From Chryseolinea soli (GTDB taxonomy: Bacteria > Bacteroidota > Bacteroidia > Cytophagales > Cyclobacteriaceae), in assembly GCF_003589925.1 (NCBI RefSeq), contig NZ_CP032382.1, positions 5,270,001-5,334,000 on the forward strand: a stretch of DNA of 64,000 nucleotides, read 5' to 3'. Position numbers and translations under genes: made by a program. The notes under the pieces are model-generated. The model made no database searches and was not told the DNA's origin. It saw nothing but the letters and a program-made list of their open reading frames with translations. Below are positions 45,933-54,642 of this stretch, in pieces. How positions within the stretch are numbered: the stretch's first letter is position 1; every line of letters begins with the position of its first letter.

Positions 45933-47464
45933 TGCTACCACTTCTCATCGTATGGCTGATGGCCGGCGGCATCATCGCCTGGCTCGTAGAAAAGGTGAAT
46001 GCCTCCCTTTCCAAATGGATCGCCTTCCTCGCGCTCGCGGCAGCGTTTGGCATGACGCTCGCCTGGTGGATGCAAATGAACACCTCCGGTGGCCTCAATG
46101 TGTGGCTCATGCAATACGACACCCCGTGGATCCCCGACTTCGGCATCCACTTCCACCTGGCTTTGGATGGACTGAGCCTGCTCATGCTCACGCTCACGAT
46201 GTTTCTCGGATTGGCTGCCGTGCTCACCTCGTGGCACGAGATCGAATACCGCGTCGGCTTCTTCTATTTCAACATCCTTTGGGTGCTGGCCGGTATCACA
46301 GGTGTGTTTCTCACCATGGACCTCTTCCTGTTCTATTTCTTCTGGGAAGTGATGCTCATCCCCATGTTCTTTCTCATCATCATCTGGGGACACGAGAACC
46401 GCCGCTATGCCGCTTATAAATTCTTCATCTTCACCCAGGCCAGCGGACTGCTCATGCTCCTGGCCATTGTCGGTTTGTATTTTGTCCACGGCATCTCCAG
46501 CGGCACCTACACGTTCGATTATTTCCAATTGCTCAATACCCATTTCTCACCCCAAACCGGCCGCCTCCTCATGCTGGGTTTCCTCGCAGCTTTCATTGTG
46601 AAGCTGCCGGTGGTTCCCTTTCATTCTTGGCTGCCCGATGCGCACTCCGAAGCACCCACCGCGGGAAGTGTTATCCTGGCCGGCTTGCTGTTGAAAACGG
46701 GTGCTTATGGATTGATCCGTTTTGTCATTCCGCTGTTCCCGGCGGCCGCTGCCGAATTTGCGCCGTGGGGCATGGCGCTTGGCGTATTGGGTATTTTGTA
46801 TGGTGCTGTCCTGGCTTTTGCACAGACCGATCTCAAGCGACTGGTGGCCTACACCAGCGTGAGCCACATGGGCTTTGTCATGCTGGGCGTGTTTGCGTTC
46901 AACGCACTCGCCCTCCAGGGCGTGGTCATGCAGATGATCACCCACGGTATCAGTACCGGCGCACTCTTCATCCTGGCCGGCACGATCTATGAACGCATCC
47001 ACACGCGCGACATCGATCGGATGGGCGGCTTCTGGACACAGGTGCCGTTCATGGGTACCATTGGGATGATCTTTGCCATGGCCTCGTTGGGTTTGCCGGG
47101 ACTTGGAAATTTTGTGGCAGAGTTCCTAACCCTGCTGGGCGCCTGGAAGGCCACGCACATTCTCACTATACTGGCTGCGATTGGATTGGTGGCGGCTACG
47201 GCCTATTCGCTGCGCATCGTTCAAAAAGTTTTCCTGGGAAGAAGCGAGCAAAAAGTTACCCTGCCCGACCTGAACTTCCGCGAAAAAATGATCCTTGTCC
47301 CCTTGGTGATCGTCATCGTTTGGCTGGGCGTCTATCCGCAGCCGGTCATGAACACCGTGAAGGAGGTGATCACCCTGACGCTGAACCCCACCGACATCAA
47401 ACCTACAACGCCACGGATATCCGACAAGGAAATCCAGAAAGGAGGTACCCATGACCGCAAATGA
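45929..47464 (+). CDS. nuoM: NADH-quinone oxidoreductase subunit M (proton antiporter-like)
   Basis: 511 residues from ATG at 45929, which forms ATGA with the nuoL stop; a longer in-frame start at 45869 would add a hydrophilic, non-conserved stretch inside nuoL. About 14 helices. FYFFWEVMLIPMFFLI carries the conserved transmembrane Glu140; VVPFHSWLPDAHSEAPTAGSVILAG is the conserved half-channel motif. Its last 14 bases overlap nuoN. Confidence 0.96.
   Translation: MMLPLLIVWLMAGGIIAWLVEKVNASLSKWIAFLALAAAFGMTLAWWMQMNTSGGLNVWLMQYDTPWIPDFGIHFHLALDGLSLLMLTLTMFLGLAAVLTSWHEIEYRVGFFYFNILWVLAGITGVFLTMDLFLFYFFWEVMLIPMFFLIIIWGHENRRYAAYKFFIFTQASGLLMLLAIVGLYFVHGISSGTYTFDYFQLLNTHFSPQTGRLLMLGFLAAFIVKLPVVPFHSWLPDAHSEAPTAGSVILAGLLLKTGAYGLIRFVIPLFPAAAAEFAPWGMALGVLGILYGAVLAFAQTDLKRLVAYTSVSHMGFVMLGVFAFNALALQGVVMQMITHGISTGALFILAGTIYERIHTRDIDRMGGFWTQVPFMGTIGMIFAMASLGLPGLGNFVAEFLTLLGAWKATHILTILAAIGLVAATAYSLRIVQKVFLGRSEQKVTLPDLNFREKMILVPLVIVIVWLGVYPQPVMNTVKEVITLTLNPTDIKPTTPRISDKEIQKGGTHDRK
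47438..47445 (+). promoter_or_regulatory. Strong Shine-Dalgarno site for nuoN inside nuoM
   Basis: AAAGGAGG, five bases before the ATG at 47451, within the last codons of nuoM. Such full matches are uncommon in Bacteroidota and point to raised translation of nuoN. Confidence 0.6.
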
Positions 47465-48884
47465 TTTCCTCAGCATCGTGCCGCTGTTCATCCTGACCAG
47501 TACGGCCATCCTTATCATGTTCTCCATCTCCGTAAAGCGAAATCACAAAGTCATCTATGCCATCACACTGGCATCGCTGTTGGCTGATTTTGTATACCTG
47601 ATGGTTTACATGCGGGGCACCAGTCACAGCATCGAACCTTTGTTTATCGTCGATGGATTGGGTGTGTTCTACATCGGTCTCATCCTCATTACGTCGCTCA
47701 TTGTGGCCATGATGTCGTATGCTTATTTCGAACAACGCGAAGAACGCAAGGAGGAATACTATATCCTGCTCATTCTGGGCACCCTGGGGGCTTCCACGCT
47801 GGTGATCAGCAAGCATTTTGTGTCGCTTTTCCTCGGGCTTGAAATTCTTAGCGTCGCACTCTATTCCATGATCGCATATCAGCGCAAACGCGAGCGTTCG
47901 GACGAGGCCGGCATCAAGTATCTTATCCTGGCTGCATTCTCCTCAGCATTTCTGTTGTTTGGGATGGCCCTCGTTTATCTTGTCACCGGAACGATGTCCT
48001 TCGACGGCATCGCCCGCCATTTGACGGCAAACGATGGCCTGTCGTTCATGCTGTTTGCAGGCTTGGGATTGATGATCGTTGGTGTAGGGTTCAAGCTGAG
48101 CCTTGTACCGTTCCACATGTGGGCTGCCGATGTATACGAAGGCGCTCCCGTGCCCGTCACCGCGTTCATCGCCACGGTGTCGAAGGGTGGGGTAGTGGGG
48201 TTGCTCATTCGCTTCTTTGTCACGCTCAATGGCCATCAGTATCCCACGCTGGTGCTCATCTTTACTGTCATCGCGATCACCTCCATGTTCACCGGCAACA
48301 TCCTGGCGTTGCGTCAAAACAATGTGAAGCGGTTGCTCGCCTATTCCTCCATCGCGCACATGGGCTATTTGCTGGTGGCCTTCATCGCGGGTAATGCGCT
48401 GGGCACGGAAGCGGTGACATTCTATCTCGTTTCTTACTTCATCACCACGCTGGGCGCCTTTGGCATCCTGGCCATGCTCTCCGACACCGAACACGACGCC
48501 GAAGCCACGGAAGACTATCGCGGCCTCTTCTGGCGACGCCCCTGGACGGCGGCTACTTTCACGGCCATGTTGCTGTCATTGGCAGGCATTCCACTCACCG
48601 CTGGCTTCGTTGGGAAATTCTATATTATTGCTGCCGGCGTGAACATGCAGGAATGGCTGCTGGTCGTTATGTTGGCCGTGAACAGCGTCATCGGGCTGTA
48701 TTATTACATCCGCATCATCGCGATCATGTTCGAGCAGCAAACCAAAGCAGAAACCTCCAACACCCGGTTGAATCCTGCGATCTATATTGTGAGTAGTGTG
48801 ACGCTGGCCATTCTTACGGTGTCGCTGATTTGGCTGGGAGTATTTCCTTCGGGGTTGATGGGGATTATTAAGAGTTTGCTTTGA
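47451..48884 (+). CDS. nuoN: NADH-quinone oxidoreductase subunit N (proton antiporter-like)
   Basis: 477 residues, about 14 helices. FLGLEILSVALYSMIAYQRK has the conserved Glu131; GVGFKLSLVPFHMWAADVYEGAPVPVTAFIATVSK contains the conserved Lys and the family half-channel motif. Last gene of the nuo operon; no clear terminator follows in the 256-base gap. Length agrees with the family (about 480). Confidence 0.96.
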   Translation: MTANDFLSIVPLFILTSTAILIMFSISVKRNHKVIYAITLASLLADFVYLMVYMRGTSHSIEPLFIVDGLGVFYIGLILITSLIVAMMSYAYFEQREERKEEYYILLILGTLGASTLVISKHFVSLFLGLEILSVALYSMIAYQRKRERSDEAGIKYLILAAFSSAFLLFGMALVYLVTGTMSFDGIARHLTANDGLSFMLFAGLGLMIVGVGFKLSLVPFHMWAADVYEGAPVPVTAFIATVSKGGVVGLLIRFFVTLNGHQYPTLVLIFTVIAITSMFTGNILALRQNNVKRLLAYSSIAHMGYLLVAFIAGNALGTEAVTFYLVSYFITTLGAFGILAMLSDTEHDAEATEDYRGLFWRRPWTAATFTAMLLSLAGIPLTAGFVGKFYIIAAGVNMQEWLLVVMLAVNSVIGLYYYIRIIAIMFEQQTKAETSNTRLNPAIYIVSSVTLAILTVSLIWLGVFPSGLMGIIKSLL

Positions 48885-49029
48885 TGCCAGGCGTGCCGAC
48901 CCTTGCCTCCGAATTTTACAATATGCATACCGTGGCAAATTTTACTTTGTAGTTAACTGGCATCCGTCAGTGTTAGTACCGGTAATTCATTTCCAATTTA
49001 TTTCCACAGGAATCGTAGCATATGCGGGC

Positions 49030-49060
49030 TTTGGTAATTTATTGCCAATAAATATCTTTG
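49030..49060 (+). promoter_or_regulatory. Complete Bacteroidota promoter (-33 and -7)
   Basis: TTTG at 49030-49033, a 19-base spacer, then TATCTTTG at 49053-49060: both elements match the Bacteroidota primary-sigma consensus. Expected start of transcription is about 49065-49068, giving a leader of about 75 bases for the gene at 49141. Confidence 0.75.
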
Positions 49061-49140
49061 CGCGTCAATGATGGATAACGACGTTGCTGTTATCCAAATG
49101 TTGCGAGCTATTAAACTAATTCTAATAAAAAGGAAATAAG

Positions 49141-49974
49141 ATGGGCGTTAAGGAAATGATTTATAATTGGCTTTTGTTTTTTGCCTTTGTTGCCCTGATT
49201 TTCTTTATCAATTTGTCCTTTAACAGGCTTGCGGCGAAATATGGCAAACGCAGGGGCTGGTATGGGGTGCTCGGGTTGGCGGTGTTTTTTGGTAGCCTTG
49301 TCATTAGCAGCCAAATTGAAACTTTGCTTAGGGCAATCTCCCCATCCGGCAATCTGTTGCATACATTGTCGTATTTCATGCGACTTCCCTTTAGTTTGTT
49401 TGCGTGGTGGGGTTTTTATCGGTTCTTGAAAAACAGATGGAGTAAGGAGGTTGAACAGGGTGCTGACCTTGTCGGGAAAGCAAGTCCTGTGGAACCACCC
49501 AACGGTACGTGGAAGGGCCTGCGAGACGTTGACAAGAAATATGTTTTTGACAAAGCGAAATATCATGACAATTCCGTTGCCGAATTAGGATTGAGCGACG
49601 TCCAATCTTTTGTACATACGGGACTGTTTTTAGTCTGGCTGGTGAATAATGAATTAATGAGTGATTTTTTTGTCAGTGAGACGGGCAACGAAATCGAAAA
49701 CCTGAAAGTCAGAACTTCTTCGCCACTCGGGATCTATGAGTATTGGGATGGCGTATTGATTGGGGGAATGCTAAGCCGCGCGGGCTTCAATTTTGCGTTG
49801 GATTACTTTGATTTTGAAAAAGGAACCTATATGAAGGACTACGAACGAATTTTTAGCGTCACCCCGGAACGCGTATTTGAAGTCAAAGGCACTTGGGATA
49901 ATTATGACAAATTGAAACCGGTCATTGACGCAGCCTACGAAAAGTGGAGAAATAAAGTGATCGATGCGCAATGA
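49141..49974 (+). CDS. Unassigned membrane protein with DUF7832-like C-terminal domain
   Basis: 277 residues. Two or three N-terminal membrane helices (about 8-30, 38-60, and 75-95) precede a soluble domain. The soluble part (KYVFDKAKYHDNSVAELGL, then SFVHTGLFLVWLVNNELMSDFF) resembles, from memory, the small domain catalogued as DUF7832, of unknown function; similar proteins are often found beside polymorphic toxin and immunity genes. AAGGAAATAAG just before the ATG is a fair ribosome site. Codon use and base composition look more AT-rich than nuo or the polysaccharide genes, hinting at later acquisition. No function is proposed. Confidence 0.75.
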   Translation: MGVKEMIYNWLLFFAFVALIFFINLSFNRLAAKYGKRRGWYGVLGLAVFFGSLVISSQIETLLRAISPSGNLLHTLSYFMRLPFSLFAWWGFYRFLKNRWSKEVEQGADLVGKASPVEPPNGTWKGLRDVDKKYVFDKAKYHDNSVAELGLSDVQSFVHTGLFLVWLVNNELMSDFFVSETGNEIENLKVRTSSPLGIYEYWDGVLIGGMLSRAGFNFALDYFDFEKGTYMKDYERIFSVTPERVFEVKGTWDNYDKLKPVIDAAYEKWRNKVIDAQ

Positions 49975-50040
49975 AGATGCTTTGAGATCACTGAAGCAGA
50001 AATGCAAAAAAGCGTCCCTTATAACTTCAGAATTTTTTCT

Positions 50041-50048
50041 TATTTTTG
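50041..50048 (+). promoter_or_regulatory. Bacteroidota -7 promoter box of the ABC-F gene
   Basis: TATTTTTG, an exact TAnnTTTG match followed by CCCCG. It implies a transcript start near 50054 and a leader of about 110 bases before the ATG at 50164. No -33 TTTG at the standard spacing. Confidence 0.55.
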
Positions 50049-50075
50049 CCCCGTAGTCAAAATCACATCCTGTTA

Positions 50076-50137
50076 ATGTAGAACATAATTTCTTTTCAGA
50101 AAAACAAAACGGAGCTCCAGAAGGCGCTCCCTCCGTT
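50076..50137 (+). promoter_or_regulatory. Structured leader upstream of the ABC-F gene (possible attenuator)
   Basis: Contains an ATG-TAG start-stop at 50076-50081 and two competing hairpins sharing GGAG: GGAGC (50111-50115) with GCTCC (50126-50130), or AACGGAG (50108-50114) with CTCCGTT (50131-50137). The second is followed by ATTTCACTCTTT, a weak T-rich tract. Regulation of ABC-F genes by leader attenuation is known in other bacteria; its working here is inference. Confidence 0.45.
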
Positions 50138-50163
50138 ATTTCACTCTTTAAAGAAAAGAAATT

Positions 50164-51753
50164 ATGCTTATTGCTCAAGGTATATCGTATGCCCTTCCCA
50201 ATCGAGATATATTGTTTGCTGACATCGATCTTGCCCTCAACAAACAAGACAAGATCGCCCTCATTGGCAACAATGGTGCGGGGAAATCTACTCTCCTGAA
50301 GATTTTAGCTGGAAACTTGCCGGCTTCCAACGGACACGTAAGCGTGGACACAAAACCTTATTATGTGCCACAGCTCTTTGGTCAGTTTAATGACTATAGT
50401 ATTGCGCAAGCACTCCAGATCGAGGATAAACTGAATGCGCTAAAGGAAATTCTCCAAGGCCAAGCAACAGATGAAAATCTGGCTTCCCTTAACGACGACT
50501 GGACGATCGAGGAACGTTGCAAAGAAGCCTTTGCCCATTGGAACCTTGGTGAATTGGATCTCGCCAAGAAAATGGGAGAGCTTAGTGGCGGCCAAAAAAC
50601 AAAGGTCTTTCTCGCAGGCATCGACATCCACGGCCCTGAAATAGTTTTATTGGATGAGCCCAGCAACCACCTGGACGCCGCCGGTCGAAGCATTCTTTAT
50701 GACTATATAACCGCCACAACCAAGAGTTTAGTGGTGGTGAGTCACGACAGAACATTGCTGAATCTTCTGAAAATTGTATTCGAACTCAGCAAGCGAGGCA
50801 TCACGATCTATGGTGGGAATTATGATTTTTACGCTGAACAGAAAAAGATTGAGCGCGACGCTTTGCAACAAGACTTGAGAAACAAAGAAAAGGCTCTCCG
50901 AAAAGCGAAAGAAACAGAAAGGGAAGCCTTGGAACGACAACAAAAACTGGATGCGCGCGGAAAGAAAAAGCAAGAAAAAGCCGGGCTCCCCACGATCATG
51001 ATGAAGACCTTCAGAAATAATGCCGAAAAAAGTACGGCGCGTATGAAAGGTGTTCACGACGAAAAAATTGACGGCATTTCGCAAGAGCTGAATCAATTGC
51101 GAAGAGAATTGCCGGGTGTGGACAAGATGAAGATGGACCTCGACAACTCTGCACTTCATCCGGGAAAAGTGCTGGTCACCGCAAAACATATAAATTTTGG
51201 ATATAACAGCCGTCTCCTTTGGAAGCATGCTTTGAGTTTTCAAATCACAAGCGGCGACCGCATCGCGATCAAAGGGACAAACGGCTCGGGCAAAACGACA
51301 CTGATAAAAATGATCTTAGGTGAATGCCCACCACAATCCGGAACGCTTGAACGGACTGGCGTTAAGGCCATTTACATCGACCAGGACTATTCATTGATCG
51401 ACAACACATGCAAGGTTTATGAACAGGCGCAACAATTCAATGCAGGGGGCTTGGAGGAACATGAGGTAAAGATCCGTCTCAACCGTTTTTTGTTTACAAA
51501 AGCCTACTGGGACAAGCCTTGCCAAGTGCTGAGCGGTGGCGAGAAGATGCGATTGATACTTTGTTGCCTGACGATCAACCACCAGGCTCCGGATATCATT
51601 GTGTTGGACGAACCTACAAACAATCTGGATATTCAAAATATTGAGATCTTGACCGCGGCGATCAACGAATATAAAGGAACGCTCCTGGTGGTGTCTCACG
51701 ATGAGTATTTTTTGAAGCAGATAAACGTAGAGCGATCGATGACTGTTCAGTAA
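50164..51753 (+). CDS. ABC-F family ATPase (ribosome-associated; possible antibiotic-protection factor)
   Basis: 529 residues, two ABC ATPase domains and no membrane helices. First domain: Walker A GNNGAGKST (residues 35-43), signature ELSGGQKTKV (139-148), Walker B VLLDEPSNHLD (161-171). Then a charged linker helix pair (about 215-320, rich in Lys, Arg, Glu) that in ABC-F proteins reaches into the ribosomal peptidyl-transferase region. Second domain: GTNGSGKTT, LSGGEKMRL and VLDEPTNNLDI. Family members either assist translation (EttA, Uup) or displace ribosome-binding antibiotics (Vga, Lsa, Msr). The structured leader favours the latter, but resistance cannot be claimed from sequence alone. 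The gene stands alone in an AT-rich segment. Confidence 0.88.
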   Translation: MLIAQGISYALPNRDILFADIDLALNKQDKIALIGNNGAGKSTLLKILAGNLPASNGHVSVDTKPYYVPQLFGQFNDYSIAQALQIEDKLNALKEILQGQATDENLASLNDDWTIEERCKEAFAHWNLGELDLAKKMGELSGGQKTKVFLAGIDIHGPEIVLLDEPSNHLDAAGRSILYDYITATTKSLVVVSHDRTLLNLLKIVFELSKRGITIYGGNYDFYAEQKKIERDALQQDLRNKEKALRKAKETEREALERQQKLDARGKKKQEKAGLPTIMMKTFRNNAEKSTARMKGVHDEKIDGISQELNQLRRELPGVDKMKMDLDNSALHPGKVLVTAKHINFGYNSRLLWKHALSFQITSGDRIAIKGTNGSGKTTLIKMILGECPPQSGTLERTGVKAIYIDQDYSLIDNTCKVYEQAQQFNAGGLEEHEVKIRLNRFLFTKAYWDKPCQVLSGGEKMRLILCCLTINHQAPDIIVLDEPTNNLDIQNIEILTAAINEYKGTLLVVSHDEYFLKQINVERSMTVQ

Positions 51754-51915
51754 TTTGTATAACAGTTCCGTCATCCGGAGACGAAAGGATGCTGAGGGTG
51801 GAATTTCGTATCATGGCACGGGCCAACTTTTCCATTCTGTGAACGTAACTCGCCCGATCACCTTAAAGACCGCCGATCCGTCACTAGCGTCGGTGTTTTT
51901 CATGCTTTTTCGGAT

Positions 51916-51923
51916 TATTTTTG
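51916..51923 (+). promoter_or_regulatory. -7-like box abutting the glucosaminidase start
   Basis: TATTTTTG matches TAnnTTTG but ends only 4 bases before the ATG at 51928. If used, transcription would start at or next to the ATG and the mRNA would be almost leaderless. Confidence 0.35.
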
Positions 51924-51927
51924 TTTT

Positions 51928-52740
51928 ATGGCTTTCCGTCTGCAGGTTTCGGTTTTCGCGAGTGCGGCAGTGATGCTGGCATTGGCCGGGTGTCGTTCGC
52001 GCGAGGGAGCCGTTGTGTCGACGGAGGTGGTGAACCTGAAGTCGTTGGACGAAGTGGTGATGTTGAAAGATGAGTTGGTGAAACCCATTCTCTACACCAA
52101 CGTTGCAGGCCTTGACCGCCTGCCCACCGTCCAGGCGAAAGCGACCTTCATCTCCGCCGTACTGCCGTCCATACTGGTTGCCAAACATCGCATCGAGGAA
52201 GACCGCAAGCGCATGGTCATCCTCCGCGACAAGACCGAATGGGAACCCACCGACAGCACCTTCTTCCTCGACATGCAGCTCCGCTACAAGGCCAGGACCA
52301 TGAACGATCTCATCGGCCGCATGCGCACTTTGCCCAACAGCATCGTGTTGGCCCAGACCGCCGTGGAAAGCGGGTGGGGGCAAAGCCGGTTCTTTCTCAG
52401 CGCCAGCAATCTCTTTGGCATCTGGTCATTTAACGCCAGCGAACCCCGCATCGCGGCGGCCCGCACGCGGGGGAACAAAATGATCTATTTGCGCTCGTAT
52501 CCCGACATGTCGCAATCCATTCAACACTACTTCGAGATCCTTGCGCGCTCAACAGCCTATCGCAGCTTGCGGAAGGCACGCTTGCGGACCGACAATCCCT
52601 TCAAGCTTCTACCACACCTGAAGTATTTCTCCGAACGCCGTTCGGCCTACACCCGCCAGCTCAAGTCGGTCATCCTTGAAAACAACCTCACACAATACGA
52701 TCGCTTCCGCATCGACCCGCAATACATCGAAGGTGAATAA
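51928..52740 (+). CDS. Bax-like glucosaminidase-domain lipoprotein
   Basis: 270 residues. A lipoprotein signal ends at LALAGC (Cys22). The C-terminal two thirds is a glucosaminidase fold like Escherichia coli Bax: NSIVLAQTAVESGWGQSRF with the probable catalytic Glu147, SNLFGIWSFN, then YPDMSQSIQHYFEILARSTAYRSLR. It would cut the glycan backbone of peptidoglycan or a related GlcNAc polymer at the cell envelope. It stands alone on its transcript; two hairpins lie in the gap after it. The assignment to Bax-like rather than phage-type endolysins rests on the lipobox and the overall length. Confidence 0.85.
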   Translation: MAFRLQVSVFASAAVMLALAGCRSREGAVVSTEVVNLKSLDEVVMLKDELVKPILYTNVAGLDRLPTVQAKATFISAVLPSILVAKHRIEEDRKRMVILRDKTEWEPTDSTFFLDMQLRYKARTMNDLIGRMRTLPNSIVLAQTAVESGWGQSRFFLSASNLFGIWSFNASEPRIAAARTRGNKMIYLRSYPDMSQSIQHYFEILARSTAYRSLRKARLRTDNPFKLLPHLKYFSERRSAYTRQLKSVILENNLTQYDRFRIDPQYIEGE

Positions 52741-52749
52741 CCTTTGAGA

Positions 52750-52812
52750 TCGAACCCGGAGTTCGAAGGGATTGCAGATTAAACCCCAACAGGTTACCTT
52801 TTTGGTCACCTG
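52750..52812 (+). other. Two hairpins after the glucosaminidase gene
   Basis: First: TCGAAC (52750-52755) with GTTCGA (52761-52766), loop of 5. Second: CAGGT-t-ACC (52790-52798) with GGT-c-ACCTG (52804-52812), loop TTTTT, one mismatch. Neither has a T run directly after it, so factor-independent termination is uncertain. Confidence 0.4.
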
Positions 52813-52942
52813 TGTTCCCGAGGTTCCACGCTCCTCTATGCAAAGCGTCGGCACTCCAATGCCATTCACATAAAAACCATCGCTGTCTTCTCATTTTTCT
52901 TACGATATTTCCCTCCGCATAAAACCTAATGCATCAAAACTT

Positions 52943-54337
52943 ATGAGAAGACTGTCGCATCGGCTCTTGCTGGCCTGCTCCATCACCGTACTATTCTTCT
53001 ATAGCACTTTCGCTCAACAGGCCGCAGCAACGGCGCCGGCCAAAGTGCCGCTGCCTAAGGCGTTCCTGGATTCACTGACCCGCCAAACCTTTGATTACTT
53101 CTGGGACCTTGCCGGCAAAGACAACGGCCAGCAACCGGACCGCTGGCCATCCGAAAGTTTCTCCAGCATTGCCGCCACCGGCTTTGGACTGACGTCTTAC
53201 ATTGTCGGCGTCGAGCGCAAATTCATTACCCGCGAACAAGCGGCAGCACGCGTGTTGACAACCCTGAAGTTCATGCAAGGCCTGCCCAAAGGCGAAGCCC
53301 CATCGGGTGTTGCGGGCAATAAGGGATTCTTCTATCACTTCCTCGACATGAAGACTGGTCTGCGCTATCAACAAGTGGAGCTCTCCACCATCGACACAGG
53401 CTTGCTCATGGCCGGTATTCTCTCCGTGCAATCCTACTTTGATGGTCCCGACGCCACCGAGAAACAAATCCGCGACATCGCCGACGCGCTTTACTTAGGC
53501 GTGGAGTGGGACTGGGCCATGAACGGCAAAGACGTGATGAGCATGGGTTGGCACCCGGAGCACGGCTTTATCGATGCCAAATGGCAAGGATACAATGAGG
53601 CCATGATCCTTTATATCTTGGCACTGGGCTCGCCCACCCACAGCATTCCCGCCTCAAGCTGGAAAACCTGGACAGACTCGTATCAATGGGCAAAATATCA
53701 AGGTCAGGAGTTCGTGAACTTCGGCCCGCTGTTCGGCCACCAATATTCCCACATGTTCATCGACTTCAAAGGCATTTCCGATCCCTACATGAAAACCAAA
53801 GGCATCGACTACTTTGAAAACTCCCGTCGGGCCACCTATGCCAACCGCGCCTATTGCGCCCTGAACCCCGGAGGCTACGTGGGCTACGATAAAACCATGT
53901 GGGGCCTCACCGCCTGCGACGGTCCCGGCAATGACAAGAAGAGCAATCCGAACGTTTCCTTCGAAGGCTATAACGCCCGCGGCGCATCCCAATTCTACGT
54001 GCGCGACGACGGCACTATCGCCCCCACAGCTGCCGGTGGTTCGCTCGCCTTTGCCCCGGAAATCTGCATCCCCACACTGGTGGAAATGAAAAAACGCCAT
54101 GGCACCAAGCTCTATGACAAATACGGTTTCAAAGATGCATTCAACATGAGCATTGCCTACGCTGACGGCACACAGGGCTGGTACGACAAAGACTACCTCG
54201 GCATCGATCAAGGGCCCATCCTGATTCAACTGGAGAACTGGCGCACACGGATCATTTGGACGACCATGAAGAAGAACAAATACATTCGCGAGGGATTGAA
54301 GAAGGCAGGCTTTACAGGAGGATGGCTGGACCAGTAA
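52943..54337 (+). CDS. Secreted glycoamylase-family (PF10091; GH144-like) protein
   Basis: 464 residues. Signal peptide about 1-25, cut before QQAAATAP. The rest is an (alpha/alpha)6-type barrel of the Pfam glycoamylase family, which includes GH144 endo-beta-1,2-glucanases: FLDSLTRQTFDYFWDLAG near the start, GFGLTSYIVGVER, STIDTGLLMAGILSVQSYF, LYLGVEWDWAMNGKD, GYNEAMILYILALGSPTHSIP, NRAYCALNPGGYVGYDKTMWGLTACDGPG and APEICIPTLVEM. It is a paralogue of the protein encoded at 62486, sharing every one of these blocks. Beta-1,2-glucan as substrate is inferred from the family. It lies 305 bases upstream of the receptor gene. Confidence 0.88.
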   Translation: MRRLSHRLLLACSITVLFFYSTFAQQAAATAPAKVPLPKAFLDSLTRQTFDYFWDLAGKDNGQQPDRWPSESFSSIAATGFGLTSYIVGVERKFITREQAAARVLTTLKFMQGLPKGEAPSGVAGNKGFFYHFLDMKTGLRYQQVELSTIDTGLLMAGILSVQSYFDGPDATEKQIRDIADALYLGVEWDWAMNGKDVMSMGWHPEHGFIDAKWQGYNEAMILYILALGSPTHSIPASSWKTWTDSYQWAKYQGQEFVNFGPLFGHQYSHMFIDFKGISDPYMKTKGIDYFENSRRATYANRAYCALNPGGYVGYDKTMWGLTACDGPGNDKKSNPNVSFEGYNARGASQFYVRDDGTIAPTAAGGSLAFAPEICIPTLVEMKKRHGTKLYDKYGFKDAFNMSIAYADGTQGWYDKDYLGIDQGPILIQLENWRTRIIWTTMKKNKYIREGLKKAGFTGGWLDQ

Positions 54338-54366
54338 GTCAGGAACCAAAATTGGTGCTCGGCATT

Positions 54367-54390
54367 CAGTAGCCAGTAGTCAGTAGCCAG
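54367..54390 (-). repeat. Left arm of an inverted pair of 7-base-word repeats
   Basis: CAGTAGCCAGTAGTCAGTAG and following bases; on the minus strand this is CTGGCTACTGACTACTGG, the same word family as the 33381-33438 block. A looser continuation reaches 54424. Confidence 0.65.
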
Positions 54391-54567
54391 GTGCTTTGGC
54401 GTTCAGTAGTCGATATTCAGTACTCATCAATTCAATGCAAGGGCCATAGTTTAATACTAGACAATGGCCCTTGTGTATTAAGTTAGTACCTGACCAGCCA
54501 GGGCTTTAATATCTCACAGAATTGGCCCCCTTCCAGACATGCCTTGAACAAGGACAAGACACCGAAT

Positions 54568-54600
54568 TCTGGCTACTGGTTACTGACTACTGACTACTAA
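54568..54600 (+). repeat. Right arm of an inverted pair of 7-base-word repeats
   Basis: CTGGCTACTGGTTACTGACT and following bases on the plus strand, then CTGGCTCC at 54603-54610. It can pair over at least 10 consecutive bases with the left arm. Confidence 0.65.
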
Positions 54601-54642
54601 ATTCTGGCTCCTTGAACACCACTAAATTCGTATATTTCCCCT

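Larger units (their letters stand above)
54338..54642. other. Intergenic region, 305 bp, with inverted word repeats
   Basis: No gene. Its two ends carry the CTGGCTA/CTGACTA word repeats in opposite orientation (54367-54390 and 54568-54600) about 180 bases apart. The right end should hold the promoter of the receptor gene, but no exact TAnnTTTG box was seen. Confidence 0.6.
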
